Below are positions 1 through 10,069 of a stretch of 64,000 nt of DNA, piece after piece (the first letter of the stretch is position 1; each line of letters starts with the position of its first letter). The notes under the pieces are model-generated. The model worked only from the letters and a program-made list of their open reading frames with translations, searched no databases and was not told the DNA's origin. The stretch spans positions 17,062 through 81,061 of the forward strand of contig JAECUM010003187.1 in assembly GCA_016617855.1 (NCBI GenBank), in the 5' to 3' direction. This stretch comes from Megalonaias nervosa. Its lineage: Eukaryota; Mollusca; Bivalvia; Unionida; Unionidae. The position numbers were made by a program, and so were the translations under genes.

Positions 1-2
1 AT

Positions 3-716
3 CAGGGTGATAAACGACAATCACTTGTCGTCGAACAGGAAAAAGATCCTGAGATCTCCTGTTTGTTTCAGAGGGCCATTAGTGAAACCGAAGCCACTGA
101 AGTACCTGTCTGTTATTTCATTAAAAATGGAATTCTTATGAGAAAATGGAGACCTCCTGAGGTACCTGCTAAAGACGAGTGGTTAGTGAACTATCAGATT
201 GTAGTTCCAAAATCTTACAGACAGGAAATACTTAGTTTGGCCCATGAAACTCCTATGGCTGGTCATTTAGGGATAAATAAAACTTATCACAAGATCTTGA
301 CTCACTTTTATTGGCCAAAAATCAAAAGTGATGTTTGTAAATTTTGTAGGTCTTGTCATACTTGTCAAATGGTAGGAAAACCCAATCAGAAGATACCTAA
401 GGCTCATCTACAACCTATTCCTGCATTTGATGAACCATTTAGCAGAATTATGGTAAATTGTGTTGGTCCCTTACCTAAGACCAAGTCAGGCAACCAATAT
501 TTGTTGACCATTATGTGTGCGTCAACAAGATTCCCAGAGGCAGTTCCTTTGAGGAATACTATAGTAAAAGCTTTGATCATGTTTTTTACTTAGTTTGGCC
601 TTCCCAAATCTCTCCAATCAGGTCAAAGGTCAAATTTTATGTCTGGAATTTCCAGCTTGTTATGCTTGAATTTGGCACTCAGCAATTCAAGTCAAAAGTA
701 AAACTGTGGTATACTT
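3..716 (+). pseudogene. Integrase domain of the retroelement (broken)
   Basis: The frame is open from the window edge (position 3) to a stop at 591-593. Counting from the Met at 63, the zinc-binding HHCC is visible as H61, H68, C98 and C101, followed by the gypsy linker and the start of the catalytic core. The core's first catalytic aspartate, expected just before the CVGPLP motif, is asparagine (residue 132). The sequence between the first and second core motifs (TRFPEAVPLR) is recognisable. After the stop at 593 the core continues in another frame to about 716, then recognisable similarity fades; the third acidic residue and the C-terminal domain are not found. Inactive. Confidence 0.8.
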
Positions 717-1534
717 GAGAGAACATTTGAGTTTTGTAATGAGTTCATTCTCTTCTTGCTCATTCTTCAAAATTTTCTTCAAATTAGATTTTATGGCCCT
801 TACAAAGTAAAGAAGAAAATGAATGATTTAAATTATAATTATGGTACTCTGATCTAAATAAATTAATGGAGTACTAGTATATTGAGAGAGATAGCCAAGT
901 AAATTATGCAATTAGTTTAGTTGTACCTGTCCCACAAACTGAGGATTTAAGTGAAGAAATTCAATCGGACACAGTTGATCTTGGAGCAACAAATCTTTGG
1001 AATTCGGAAATTATGAAAAATCTGGACCAGAAACTTTTACATTTGCAACAACAAGAAAGGAATGAACTTAAACAGTTATTATTTGAATATGAGCACTTGT
1101 TTCCGGATATTGCTACAAGGACAAACAAAATTTTTCATGACGTTGAAATTGTAGATTCAAAACCTGTGAAACAACACCCATACAGGATGAACCCTCTCAA
1201 ACAGGAATACTTGAAAAAGGAAATTCAGTGTTTGCTGGAGAATGATTTCATAGAGCCCAGTAAAAGTGATTGGAGTTTATCATGTAGACTTGTTCTGAGA
1301 CCAGATAAAACTTTTCGTATGTGCACTGATTATAGGATGGTGAACAGTGTGAAAAAAACAGATTCATTTCCATTACCAAGAATCGATGATTGTATTTTTT
1401 AAAATTGGAAATGCCAAGTACATCACCAAATTTGACCTTCTGAAAGGATTTTAACAAATTCCACTAACGAAAAGAGTGAAAGAAATTTCGGCATTTGTGA
1501 CTCCAGATGGACTCTATCAATATAAAGTAATGCT

Positions 1535-1544
1535 ATTCGGGATG
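1535..1544. repeat. Target-site duplication, left copy (ATTCGGGATG)
   Basis: Ten bases identical to 1723-1732, flanking the SINE. One copy belongs to the RT codons just before the GMKGSP motif. Confidence 0.85.
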
Positions 1545-1722
1545 GGGTTCGAGTCTAAGATTCGGCGAATGTGGATATGTGAGAAAGCTTGCCAGTAGCT
1601 TCTCGTGGGTCGGTGGTTCTTTCCACGGATTTCCCGATTTCTTCCTCCACCATTAATACTGGCCGCCATGTATAGCCTATCGTGTGCTGAAAAATGGCGT
1701 TAAGCCCCACAACAACAACACC
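1545..1722 (+). mobile_element. 5'-truncated tRNA-derived SINE (CAA-tailed family), copy 1
   Basis: It begins at a pol III B-box-like motif (GGTTCGAGTCT), runs through the family body (GAGAAAGCTTGCCAG, TATAGCCTATCGTGTGCTG) and ends in a CAACAACAACA tail. It lacks the A-box half present in the copies at 13.4, 27.4 and 45.6 kb. Flanked by a perfect 10-bp target duplication inside the retroelement RT, so it is younger than the retroelement insertion or hit its source copy. Confidence 0.85.
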
Positions 1723-1732
1723 ATTCGGGATG
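1723..1732. repeat. Target-site duplication, right copy (ATTCGGGATG)
   Basis: Matches 1535-1544 exactly. Confidence 0.85.
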
Positions 1733-2149
1733 AAGGGTTCCCCAAGTACATTTCAACGTTTGATGAATATGATTACGTCTGGTCTAGATAATTGTGATGC
1801 TTACATCAATGTCATCATCTACAATGACACCTGGAAAGAACATCTAGCCACGATTCGAAAATTCTTTGAAAGACTCACTGATGCAAATTTGACAATCAAT
1901 TTATCTAAAAGTGAGTTCTTCTGTGCTTCTGTAACTTTTTTAGGACATATTGTGGGACATGATCAAGTTAAACCTATAGATGCTAAGGTCAAGGCTATCT
2001 CTGATTTCCCTATGCCTGTCAGTAAAAAGCAACTGATGCGATTTTTGGGTATGGCAGGATACTATCAAAAGTTTTGTTCCAATTTTTCTAACATTGCTGA
2101 ACCCCTGACAAACTTGTTAAGTAAGAAAAAACAAGTTTCTTTGGACTGA

Positions 2150-2603
2150 AAAATGTCAGGAGGCTTTTGATAGATTAAAAGCCATACTCAAAAGTGTGCC
2201 AGTTCTCACAGCTCCAAATTTCAATCAATCTTTTAAATTATCTGTGGATGCAAGTGATGTTGGGGTTCGAGCAGTATTGATTCAAGAAGGTAGAAATGGT
2301 GTTGATCACCCAGTGTGCTATTTCTCTAAGAAATTAAATAAGCACCAAAGGAATTACTCAGCAATCGAGAAGGAATGTTTGGCTTTAATATTGGCATTAC
2401 AGCAGTTTGAAGTTTACATTAGCTCAGCTCCTTCTCCGGTTGTTGTGTTTAGTGATCACCACCCCCTTACTTTCATTGACAAGATGAAAAATAAAAATCA
2501 AAGATTATTAAGGTGGAGTTTGTTTTTGCAAGAATATAATCTCAACATCTGGCACATCAAAGGAAAAGACAATTTGATTGCAGATGCACTTTCCCATGTA
2601 TAG
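2150..2603 (+). pseudogene. RNase H domain of the retroelement (frame largely intact)
   Basis: Gypsy-type RNase H. The open frame from 2196 shows LSVDASDVG (first Asp), AIEKECLALILAL (Glu), VVVFSDHHPLTF (second Asp) and NLIADALSHV (final Asp), so all four catalytic acidic positions remain. The 5' end of the domain (about 2150-2195) is joined across a frame change near 2130. The stop at 2601-2603 is followed only by about 125 bases of AT-rich DNA, then the polypurine tract and LTR. This is the C-terminus of pol, which is what makes the domain order unusual. Confidence 0.85.
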
Positions 2604-2728
2604 AAATATTATTTCATATACATTTTATATAATTCATAAGAATTTTCTTATGTAAATTTGTTTTACCTCATGTATAATTTACATATGGTAAAAAGAAAGC
2701 TTTATTATATAAATCTTTCTTTTTCTTT

Positions 2729-2739
2729 ATGGGAGGAAG
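2729..2739 (+). promoter_or_regulatory. Polypurine tract (plus-strand primer)
   Basis: Purine run ATGGGAGGAAG directly abutting the TG of the LTR, as expected for the PPT of an LTR retroelement. Confidence 0.75.
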
Positions 2740-3671
2740 TGTTACATATATGTAATTAAATTGCTTGTGTGTTAGTTTTAAAATTCTTTTTTATTTTAAT
2801 TTTGTTTCATTACATTTTATTGTAATAATAATGTTCATGAGATTTGATATTTTTTCAAGTAAATTCTGTTTATTTAGAACGTAAAACCTATTAAAGAAGC
2901 ATTATTTTTAGCTCACTCTGGTACACAGCTTTGTAAACATCAAGTGATAATGATTGGCTATTTCCAAGGTCATTTTGGCCTGCATGTTAGCTGGATTGTA
3001 AACAGCCTTTCTTTTTTATATATTTTCAGTGTGAGAGCTTGGTTCTTAGATAGGGCTATTCTTGCCTACGTGCTAATTTTCATTCTTTTGATTGCGATGT
3101 TCAAATTAGTAAATCACGTAGCCTATCACGTGGAGGACCATGTGATCTAAAGTCGAGGCTTAAAACAGCCAAATGGTATTAAATATATTCAGTTGTATTT
3201 TAAACCTTGAGGGCTCAAGAGGTTTCAATTGTTGAAGCCAGATTATTTTTGAAGTTCATTTGTTTTTGGGATTTAATAATTTATTCTCTAGAAAACAAAA
3301 CAAGTGTACTTTTTTATAAAAAATTCTGGGAGAAAGAAATTCAGTGGAAATTTATTCTGGAGTTCTATACAGAAACATAAACTGTGATTCAATCGAGGAT
3401 CTGTTACCACCAGTACATCGGTTTCATCTGACGTCATTGCCTCCATATTGGAATTTCATCGAGATTCGAACTCGGATTTTATTAGAACTGTTTAGTGATA
3501 GGACTTGTATTTTTCAAGCTTAGGATTAAATTTTGGATTATATTCACAAACTGTAAGTCCTATTTCCAACTTTTACATTGTTTTCTAGGGAAATAAATTA
3601 TTTTGTTAAAATATACAAAGCTTGTTGGCTTCACTCTTTTCTCTTATTTTTGTACAAGCCTACACGTAACA
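2740..3671 (+). repeat. 3' LTR, 932 bp
   Basis: Starts TGTTACAT and ends ACGTAACA, so TG/CA ends with a 6-bp inverted repeat TGTTAC/GTAACA, right after the PPT. It contains a possible TATA element (TATTAAATATA, about 3177) and an AATAAA at 3592-3597. The 5' LTR is outside the window, so identity between LTRs cannot be compared. Confidence 0.75.
2944..3150 (+). other. Short open frame inside the LTR, not a gene
   Basis: A 68-codon frame within the LTR. Hydrophobic composition reflects T-rich sequence; there is no recognisable domain. Recorded only so that it is not taken for a host gene. Confidence 0.4.
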
Positions 3672-4045
3672 ACATGATAAAACTTTTATTGCAATAATGT
3701 ATCATGTGTTCAAGTAAAAGTGCAAACCACAAAGGTAAAATAGGAAAACTGTTAGAGCAACCAAGATTGTTTCATTTTTATAGATGATTAGTGCTGTAGT
3801 TGTTTGTTGGTACTGTACCTCTTAAACAGTGTGTGACCCCCAGGTTTGGACAAGGGAGTTCACAGTGTTTCCAGCCCTTGGGATCTTGTATGTAGCACTG
3901 GTTGAGGGGGGTCTGTGACACATTTAACTTACATAAGGTTCACCAAAATGGATTTGGATAACTAATGACCTAAAAATACATAAATTTAAAATATAGGATT
4001 TAATTACGATATTATATATTAATCTCTTTTCTGGTTTGTTCACAG
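3672..4045. other. Intronic sequence between retroelement and FBXO45-like exon
   Basis: No exon, repeat or ORF recognised. It ends in the polypyrimidine/AG acceptor TTTGTTCACAG at 4035-4045. Confidence 0.5.
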
Positions 4046-4155
4046 GTGTTGCATTTCGAGGTCTCCCTGAAAAACATTTGTATCCGGCAGTATCTGCAGT
4101 GTATGGAAACACAGAAGTATCTATGGTGTATCTTGGATCTCCTCTAGATGGATAA
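4046..4155 (+). CDS. FBXO45: Last coding exon of an F-box/SPRY-domain protein (FBXO45/Fsn-like)
   Basis: A 110-base exon after a good acceptor. It starts with two bases of a split codon, then 35 codons to TAA at 4153-4155. The peptide ([34 protein letters not shown]) is the C-terminal end of a SPRY domain. The ending on LG-x-P-[LM]-DG is how I remember FBXO45 and its fly (Fsn) and worm (FSN-1) orthologues. These proteins are the substrate-side F-box partner of the PAM/Highwire/RPM-1 ubiquitin ligase, which controls synapse and axon development. Upstream exons with the F-box and most of SPRY must lie left of the window, so the retroelement at 1-3671 lies in the last intron. Alternative: another SPRY protein such as the SPSB family, which I think fits less well. 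Confidence 0.75.
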
Positions 4156-4866
4156 CACAGGCTTTATGTAGAGCAGTAGTTTAAATACAAATTTATAGCA
4201 GACATTTTCTGTTATCATCACATGAGGATTGTAAGCAAATTACTACATAATGTGTGGCTGAAAAGTGTGAAAAACCCCTCAGGAACAAGACATTTTGGAA
4301 ATTAGAAATGATGATAGATTTGCAGTTTTGTTCTGTACACAATATATAAACAGTAAACGCAAGAATGAGAAATTCCATAAATTCCTGATTTCATTTTAGA
4401 GATTGAAGGAGGAATTGAAATGTCCCGTTTCAGAGAGGATGATGATGAAATAAAGCTGGCAGAAGAAGAAAATGTTCACATCCATTTAGTGTACCTAGTC
4501 AAGGAACTGTCATGTTTAAGATTTGGTAGATATTACTGCCATTGTGTCTCATCTTGACTTTTGATTAATGTCCAAATGTCACATGCAATTTCCTTTTTTT
4601 TCATGTGTGTAAATTTAATGAATTCACTATCATGTCCATACAAAATGACTTATGCATACAGGGATGGGATGGGTGGGCTGGGATATTCTTTTTCTCAGCA
4701 TGCAGTAGATGATCCTGCAGTTGTCATGGTAAAAACAATGTTGGGATTTTTTGCTTAAGCAAGAACAAAACCTCTGACAGATATGTTGACTGTTTTCTTC
4801 TTTTTACGGATTTAACTTAATCTGAGAATGTATTGTCTTAATCCACAAAAGTATGTTGTCATATAA
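4156..4866 (+). other. Probable 3' UTR of the FBXO45-like gene and flanking DNA
   Basis: Follows the stop codon directly. A canonical AATAAA is at 4449-4454, so the transcript could end near 4470. Short open frames here show no coding signature. Confidence 0.4.
4449..4454 (+). terminator. Candidate polyadenylation signal AATAAA
   Basis: First canonical signal after the stop at 4155, about 295 bases downstream. No transcript evidence. Confidence 0.35.
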
Positions 4867-4980
4867 AGGTCCCCACAATCTCTGAAAAGTTGGACAGGGA
4901 GCACTCTATCACTGAAAGCAGGACAGAGAGGTCTCCACATTCACTGAAAATCTGGACAGAGGTCCTTACAGTCACCTGGG
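4867..4980. repeat. Degenerate tandem repeat, unit about 31 bp, 3-4 copies
   Basis: Repeated core GGTCTCCACAnTCACTGAAA followed by a GGACAGA motif at about 4868, 4899, 4929 and 4961. It keeps open frames on both strands at 4859-5095 that I regard as chance. Confidence 0.6.
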
Positions 4981-6299
4981 TATTCCTTGTTTTAGAAGCA
5001 AAGGCCTTTGAAAACCTGAAAACCACATCAGAGACTCCTTGGATGCTGCTGAATGCACATGGTGTTGTAATATGGTAGCTACTGAGTAACAACATTCCTA
5101 AAAGAATAACATTTGCTAGAGTTATTAAAATGGCTCTGATATCATGTGCTGAATTAAATACGAGTCTGGCTTGTGCAGGAATTGCAGTATTTTCTTAGGA
5201 CTTTAGCACTGAGAGTCTTATCAAGAGTCCTTATTTTATCAGATATATTGAAAACTCACTGGAAATATGGGAGAACCAAGCAGATTTTTGTACAGTTGTG
5301 AGTCTGGAGCTTGCTTGAAAGGGTTAAAGAAAAACATGTAGATGCCATCTGATCATTTGCATGTGAAAAGGCAAGTTATAGTTTTCAAGGAAACAAAAGA
5401 ATTTTATAATGTCATCATGCAGTATTATGGGCTGAAAACTCACCCAACTGGAAATAGCTTGCAAACATTTCTGCAGGTGTAGCGAATTTTCCAATCACTT
5501 GATCTATTAGGTGAGTACTAACTCAGGCTGACCAGTGTTGCTCTTTAATGGAAAGGATGTTCTGTCAAGAATAAAGAAGACTTTATTCATTGAAAGTCCA
5601 TACCTTCTACTGAAGTTTATTTTTCCATTAGTTTTGCCCAAAGGACTTTTCCTCTCTTTTGAACACTAATAAATACTACTTAAAAGAAATATAGCAGACT
5701 GGTCTCAGTGTATAATTACTTGCAACTGGTATCATTAAATGGGTCACATAATAAGTTTCAGAAAATAGCCTTTCAGAGGATGTAAGTTAGAGTCATTAAC
5801 AGTTTTAACATTTATAATTCTATAGTTAGCCAAGTGAATAAGAGTTTTGGGGTGAGGTAAGTAAAGCCCTTTAGCATTTCCTGACTGGGTTAGTGGATTT
5901 TTTGATTTTAGTAATTTTTTTTGCCTCTAAATGTTGTTTACTGAGTCATAGAACCCGTTGTTTATAAACTTGTCTGGTTCAACATTTTAGGACCTGTTGA
6001 TTTGCATTTTGGTCATCTATGAAGATAATTTTTTTTATTTTTGTTTGGAAGACCATTGTTAGAGAGCCTGGATGATGCAGCTGACATTGTATTGACAAAC
6101 TGAGAATGTTTTTAGCATTACAGTATACAGTCTTTCAAATGCAAAATATCTACTTGTTCACCATTTTTCTTTTACTGATACAGCTTTTGGAAAAATGTAA
6201 TCATTAGTCAGTGGATCAATGGTCTTGAACATCATGATTTCACCATGTTAATGTTTGTAGCTCACTTGATTATAAGGACAAGAGAGTGTATGATATGGC
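4981..6299. other. Gene-free stretch
   Basis: AT-rich sequence without long frames. Nothing recognised, apart from isolated words that resemble the satellite that follows. Confidence 0.4.
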
Positions 6300-7015
6300 C
6301 CTGTGTCGGTTGAGTGTTGTGTATTGTTTGTTGTCCATCATTCATCTGTCACAGTTGCATATACTCAGGAGTACATATTTCTGATCCAGTTTCGATTAGA
6401 CTTGGAATATGGGTTTATATCATCAGAATCTCAATTGAGTTTGATAATATGTGAGATTCATGCATATTAATGAGGTGATAATGTACCTGGTTGGCTGTCA
6501 TTGCATTCGCTCTGGAAGAAGTCATATTTCTGATTTATTTTGATATAGCTTGGAAAATATGCTCTATGATTTTGATATTGGACAAGTTTGATAATGAGTG
6601 AGATCTGCAAATAATGAGATAATGGAATGGCTGAGCTCATTATCACTTTGTAAGTTATATTTCCTATCTGTTTTTTTATAAAACTTGAAATGTTTGCTAT
6701 GTCATCAAAATCTTATACAAGTTCAATGATGAGCAAGATGCACACCTATTAATAAGCAGATGTTGCATCTGATTGGCTGAGCTTATTTCCAATCTGGAAG
6801 CCATAATTCTGATTAGATTTTTATCAAAATTGGAATATCAGCTTATATCCTCAAGATCTTGGACAATTTCAAAAAGTAAGTGGCATCAACAGATATTAAA
6901 GAAGTGATCTGAATGGCTGAGCTTGTTACCATTCTTGTATGATCAAGTTCTTGCATGTGTTGATAAAGTGCGGGGTCCATGGATATTAATGAGGTGATCT
7001 TGCATGCGATTGCAG
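6300..7015. repeat. Degenerate satellite A, about 145-bp unit, left block
   Basis: Diverged head-to-tail units are marked by 'ATTAATGAGGTGAT', 'GATTGGCTGAGCTTGTTACC' and 'GATTAGACTTGGAA'. The first marker falls at about 6461, 6606, 6740, 6887 and 6980. Confidence 0.7.
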
Positions 7016-7189
7016 GGGTCAAAATGAATGTTAATCCACTTTCTAACTGTTAGTGATTTTGCAGATGTTTCACTAAAACCAGTCACTAATACATTGGAGT
7101 AGTGACAAATTACCACCAGTCACGGTCTTAACAGTTAAAACTGGTCATGAGTTGTTGTTTCCTTGTTGGTTAATTGATCTGTTTATAGT

Positions 7190-7392
7190 ATTAATTAAGT
7201 ACCTACCATTGTGTTTATTGAGTACCTACCATTGTATTAGTTGTGTACCTACCATTGTATTAACTGAGTACCTACCATTGTGTTAATTGAGTACCTACCA
7301 TTGTATTAATCGAGTACCTACCATTGTGTTAATTGAGTACCTAACATTGTATTAATCGAGTACCTACCATTGTTTTAACTGAGTACCTACCA
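7190..7392. repeat. 23-bp minisatellite, about 9 copies
   Basis: Unit GAGTACCTACCATTGTATTA plus 3 bases, with few substitutions, so it is much younger than the satellite blocks on either side. Confidence 0.9.
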
Positions 7393-8079
7393 ACATCCTG
7401 CATTTGATGAGGTACAATAAATGCTTGTGGCACAAATGGACAGGTGTTAAACACGCATCCATTTGCTAACTAAATTAGTGTGATTATTGTGTCTTTGCAC
7501 ACATGGAACAAGCCTGATGTATGGCACCAGTTACTAATTTTATAACTGATGATAACAAAAGATGCAGGGTCTCAGGCTAGTATGTACTAATCAGAAAATG
7601 TTGCATTTATGGACTCGGTATATAATCCAGAATTGGACCAAGCAATGTATTTTAATATTTATGTTTTAGATAAACATTCAATGTGTTATGTTGTGACAGG
7701 TGTAAACTTTGAAGTATTCGCAAAGTGCCCAAATGCCTCTGAAGTGTCAAAAATTATATGATGACAAGGGAGATTATAATCACAAATTTGATCAAGAGAA
7801 GAGACTTAGAAAATACCAGAAATGCTGGAAAAATGAACACAAATGACTGAAATATGACTCAAGAGAGGTTTTGAAGTTGTGAACTTTCTGAACTGAATAT
7901 TTGGAGAAATACAAAAGTATGAATGGTACATCATTCATAAGCCTTGTTGGTGAAATACAGTTATTGTTTTGAGTTGATGCTAATGGATCATAAAAGAAGA
8001 ATTAGAAATTGAACTGGCTTTTGTTTGATTTTATCAGGATCAGTGAAATTTAGGCAGAAAAATTGGTGAACCTGTGATT
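7393..8079. other. Non-repetitive spacer between satellite A blocks
   Basis: No gene or repeat recognised. Confidence 0.35.
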
Positions 8080-8960
8080 TAATGAGCTCCAGATTTGGTC
8101 AACTTGTTACCGCTCTTGAGATTATATTCATGACCCAGTTTTGATTAGATTTGGTCAGCAGCCTTAAATCATTATGATCCTGGACTGTTGTAAGAGTACA
8201 TTTTTTTATGAGCAAGATTAAATGTGTATTAATTAGGTGATTTTGTGTCTGATTGGTTGAGTCTGTCAGTACATGGCACCGTTTTTTCTGAGAAATAATG
8301 GCTTATATAATCAAGATATATTTTTTTTTACAAGCAAATTTACACATGTTAGTGAGGTGATCTTGCATATGATTGGCTGAGCTTCTTACCACTTGATAGA
8401 ATCTATCTGACCCCAATTTTAATCATATTAGCAAATTGACGATTTTTTTAAATTACAAATGAAGCCGTTGCATATTCATAAGGTGATCTTGCATCTGATG
8501 TGCATATATATGAACCACTTAGGAGAATGTATTTTTTTTATATATATAGGACTTTGATCAGACTTCGTGAATAAGGCCTGTGTCAGCATTTTCTTGGTCG
8601 AGTATGCTTATGAATGAAATTCATGCATAATAATGATGTGACCTTGCATCTGATGGACAAAGCTTGTGAACCATAATTGTATATATGATTGGCTGAACAT
8701 GTTACCACTCAGTAGAATTCCAGTCAGATTTTGCTCCTCAGGAAGTTTGTATTATGTGTCATGGACAGATTGTGAATTAAGTGAGGTATGTGCATATTAA
8801 TGAGACACATTTCATCTGATTGGCTCTGCTTGTTTTCATAAGATCTAGAGACTGTATTTCTGATCCAATTTATTTAAAACTTGGTAAATGGATTTATTAC
8901 CATTAAGAGTATAGATGACTTAAATTATGAGCAAGGGATTATATATTAATCTTTATCAGT
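8080..8960. repeat. Degenerate satellite A, about 145-bp unit, right block
   Basis: Same markers as 6300-7015; the ATTAATGAGGTGAT word recurs at about 8225, 8331, 8470, 8623, 8791 and 8939, with 'GATTGGCTGAGC' in most units. Confidence 0.7.
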
Positions 8961-8999
8961 AGAACAAATTTTTATCAGGATATGTCAAATCAGCATGAT

Positions 9000-9140
9000 T
9001 TAAAGTTTGAGAGATAGCTGGTGTTTGTTCTTACAATACTATATAAGTCTGCTTAGTGAATCGGAGGGTAGGATTCAAACCCACATCCTTTTGGTTGGGA
9101 GTCCAGCATGCTAACCACCGTGCCACTACAACTCAGTTTG
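9000..9140 (-). mobile_element. tRNA-derived SINE, diverged
   Basis: Read on the minus strand from about 9140, a tRNA-like head shows an A-box-like TGGCACGGTGGTTAGC and a B-box-like GGGTTTGAATCC. The anticodon-arm region is degraded. The extent of the body (lower coordinates) is uncertain. Confidence 0.6.
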
Positions 9141-9870
9141 AAGTCACCTCAAACCACATGGCTCACATGGCAGCAACAACTAATCCCAACTTCTATAGCA
9201 AGACAGGGTCCAACAGATCTTTGCCTGGTTGATCTGGACTACCATATATTAAACTCAGGTAGCCCAATGGATATCAGCATAATATAATGACTTGTTAAAT
9301 ACATCTCAATAAAATTATTTAACAGAAGAGAATACACATACTGTTGATTTGTAGCTAGAAAGAAGGGAGTCTCAAAGCTGGAAGTTACCTATTAACATCT
9401 CGTAGCACCAGAGATGGAGCTGGGCTAGCTGGTAGCTGGGCTACCAGGTTCCTCTCAAATTGCCATCTGATTATTTAATTTGTCCAACTTGTAGGGTGTC
9501 TTTGAGCAAGATATTTTAACATGAGAACAATGTTCATGCGGTTCTTCATGCAGTTATGGGAAGAACATTGCCTGATAACATTACTGAGCTGAGAGCTCAC
9601 ACCACATATGAGATGACCGTGGACGAGAACTAAAATGACATACCATGCCAAGTGATATGCCATGTTCTCTTGTCCCTTTAGTTCTGAGGGCAAGTTTGAG
9701 CAGTCACATCCATGAACATAATGAGTGCAATATTCCCTTGATGAAACTCGTCCGTTTTATGTTGAGCTTGTACGTGGATGCTGGAACCCATTAACCTTTT
9801 GGAGTTGAGCATGCATGATTGAATGCCTTGCTCAACTGCACGGCATGCAACAGCAGCGATGAGGGCATTT

Positions 9871-10065
9871 TTTTTTGGTGCATTTTTATGGCACAGCTAC
9901 ATTTTGAAGGTTATATGCCATATTATACCTAATTACATTAATTAGTAATGTGCCTTACTCATAGGCACACCATGGTAGCCAGTCCAGGCTGATCTTATGG
10001 TGGGAATTGAATTTGCACTCAGCTGGTAACAAATCAGATGTTTTAACTACTAAACATAGCAGCTC
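9871..10065 (-). mobile_element. tRNA-derived SINE, diverged
   Basis: Minus-strand order is a degraded A-box (GCTGCTATGTTTAGTAG), a weak B-box (GCAAATTCAATTCCC) and then the body with GGCTACCATGGTGTGCC and GTAAGGCAC. It shares its body with the copy at 12.35 kb. Confidence 0.5.
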
Positions 10066-10069
10066 CCAG

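Larger units (their letters stand above)
1013..2149 (+). pseudogene. Reverse transcriptase domain of the retroelement (broken by frameshift, stops and a SINE)
   Basis: The first block (1013-1402) shows the gypsy RT N-terminal signature, including KQHPYRMNP and FRMCTDYR. The frame breaks at about 1400 and continues in another frame to 1544 (FDLLKGF with the first catalytic Asp, then an in-frame stop, then TPDGLYQY). A SINE occupies 1545-1722. The domain resumes with PFGMKGSPSTFQRL at about 1724-1768. The catalytic YxDD box reads YINV, so both aspartates of the active site are gone. The thumb region follows (FLGHIVGH, RFLGMAGYY). A frame change in the A-rich run near 2130 leads to the stop at 2149. 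Gypsy family assignment is secure; the copy cannot be functional. Confidence 0.85.
1..3671 (+). mobile_element. Decayed Ty3/gypsy LTR retrotransposon, integrase-first (Gmr1-like) order, 3' part
   Basis: Seen: a gypsy-type integrase with HHCC zinc finger (3 to about 716), then reverse transcriptase (about 1013-2149), RNase H (about 2150-2603), a polypurine tract (2729-2739) and an LTR bounded by TGTTAC and GTAACA (2740-3671). RNase H ends only about 135 bases before the LTR, so there is no room for an integrase in the usual position after RNase H. Ordinary Ty3/gypsy elements are PR-RT-RH-INT; the Gmr1 group of gypsy-like elements has INT before RT. The copy is dead, with frameshifts, stops, lost catalytic residues and a SINE insertion. 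The gag/protease half and the 5' LTR lie left of the window. It lies in sense orientation, 374 bases upstream of the FBXO45-like exon. Confidence 0.85.

Noticed and set aside
1..2603. Domain order explained by two adjacent gypsy copies
   Set aside because: Considered, but RNase H is followed at once by PPT and LTR with no integrase, and no LTR lies between the integrase and RT. Not fully excluded.
1..3671. Endogenous retrovirus or other viral insert
   Set aside because: No env frame in the visible part; motifs are of gypsy retrotransposon type.
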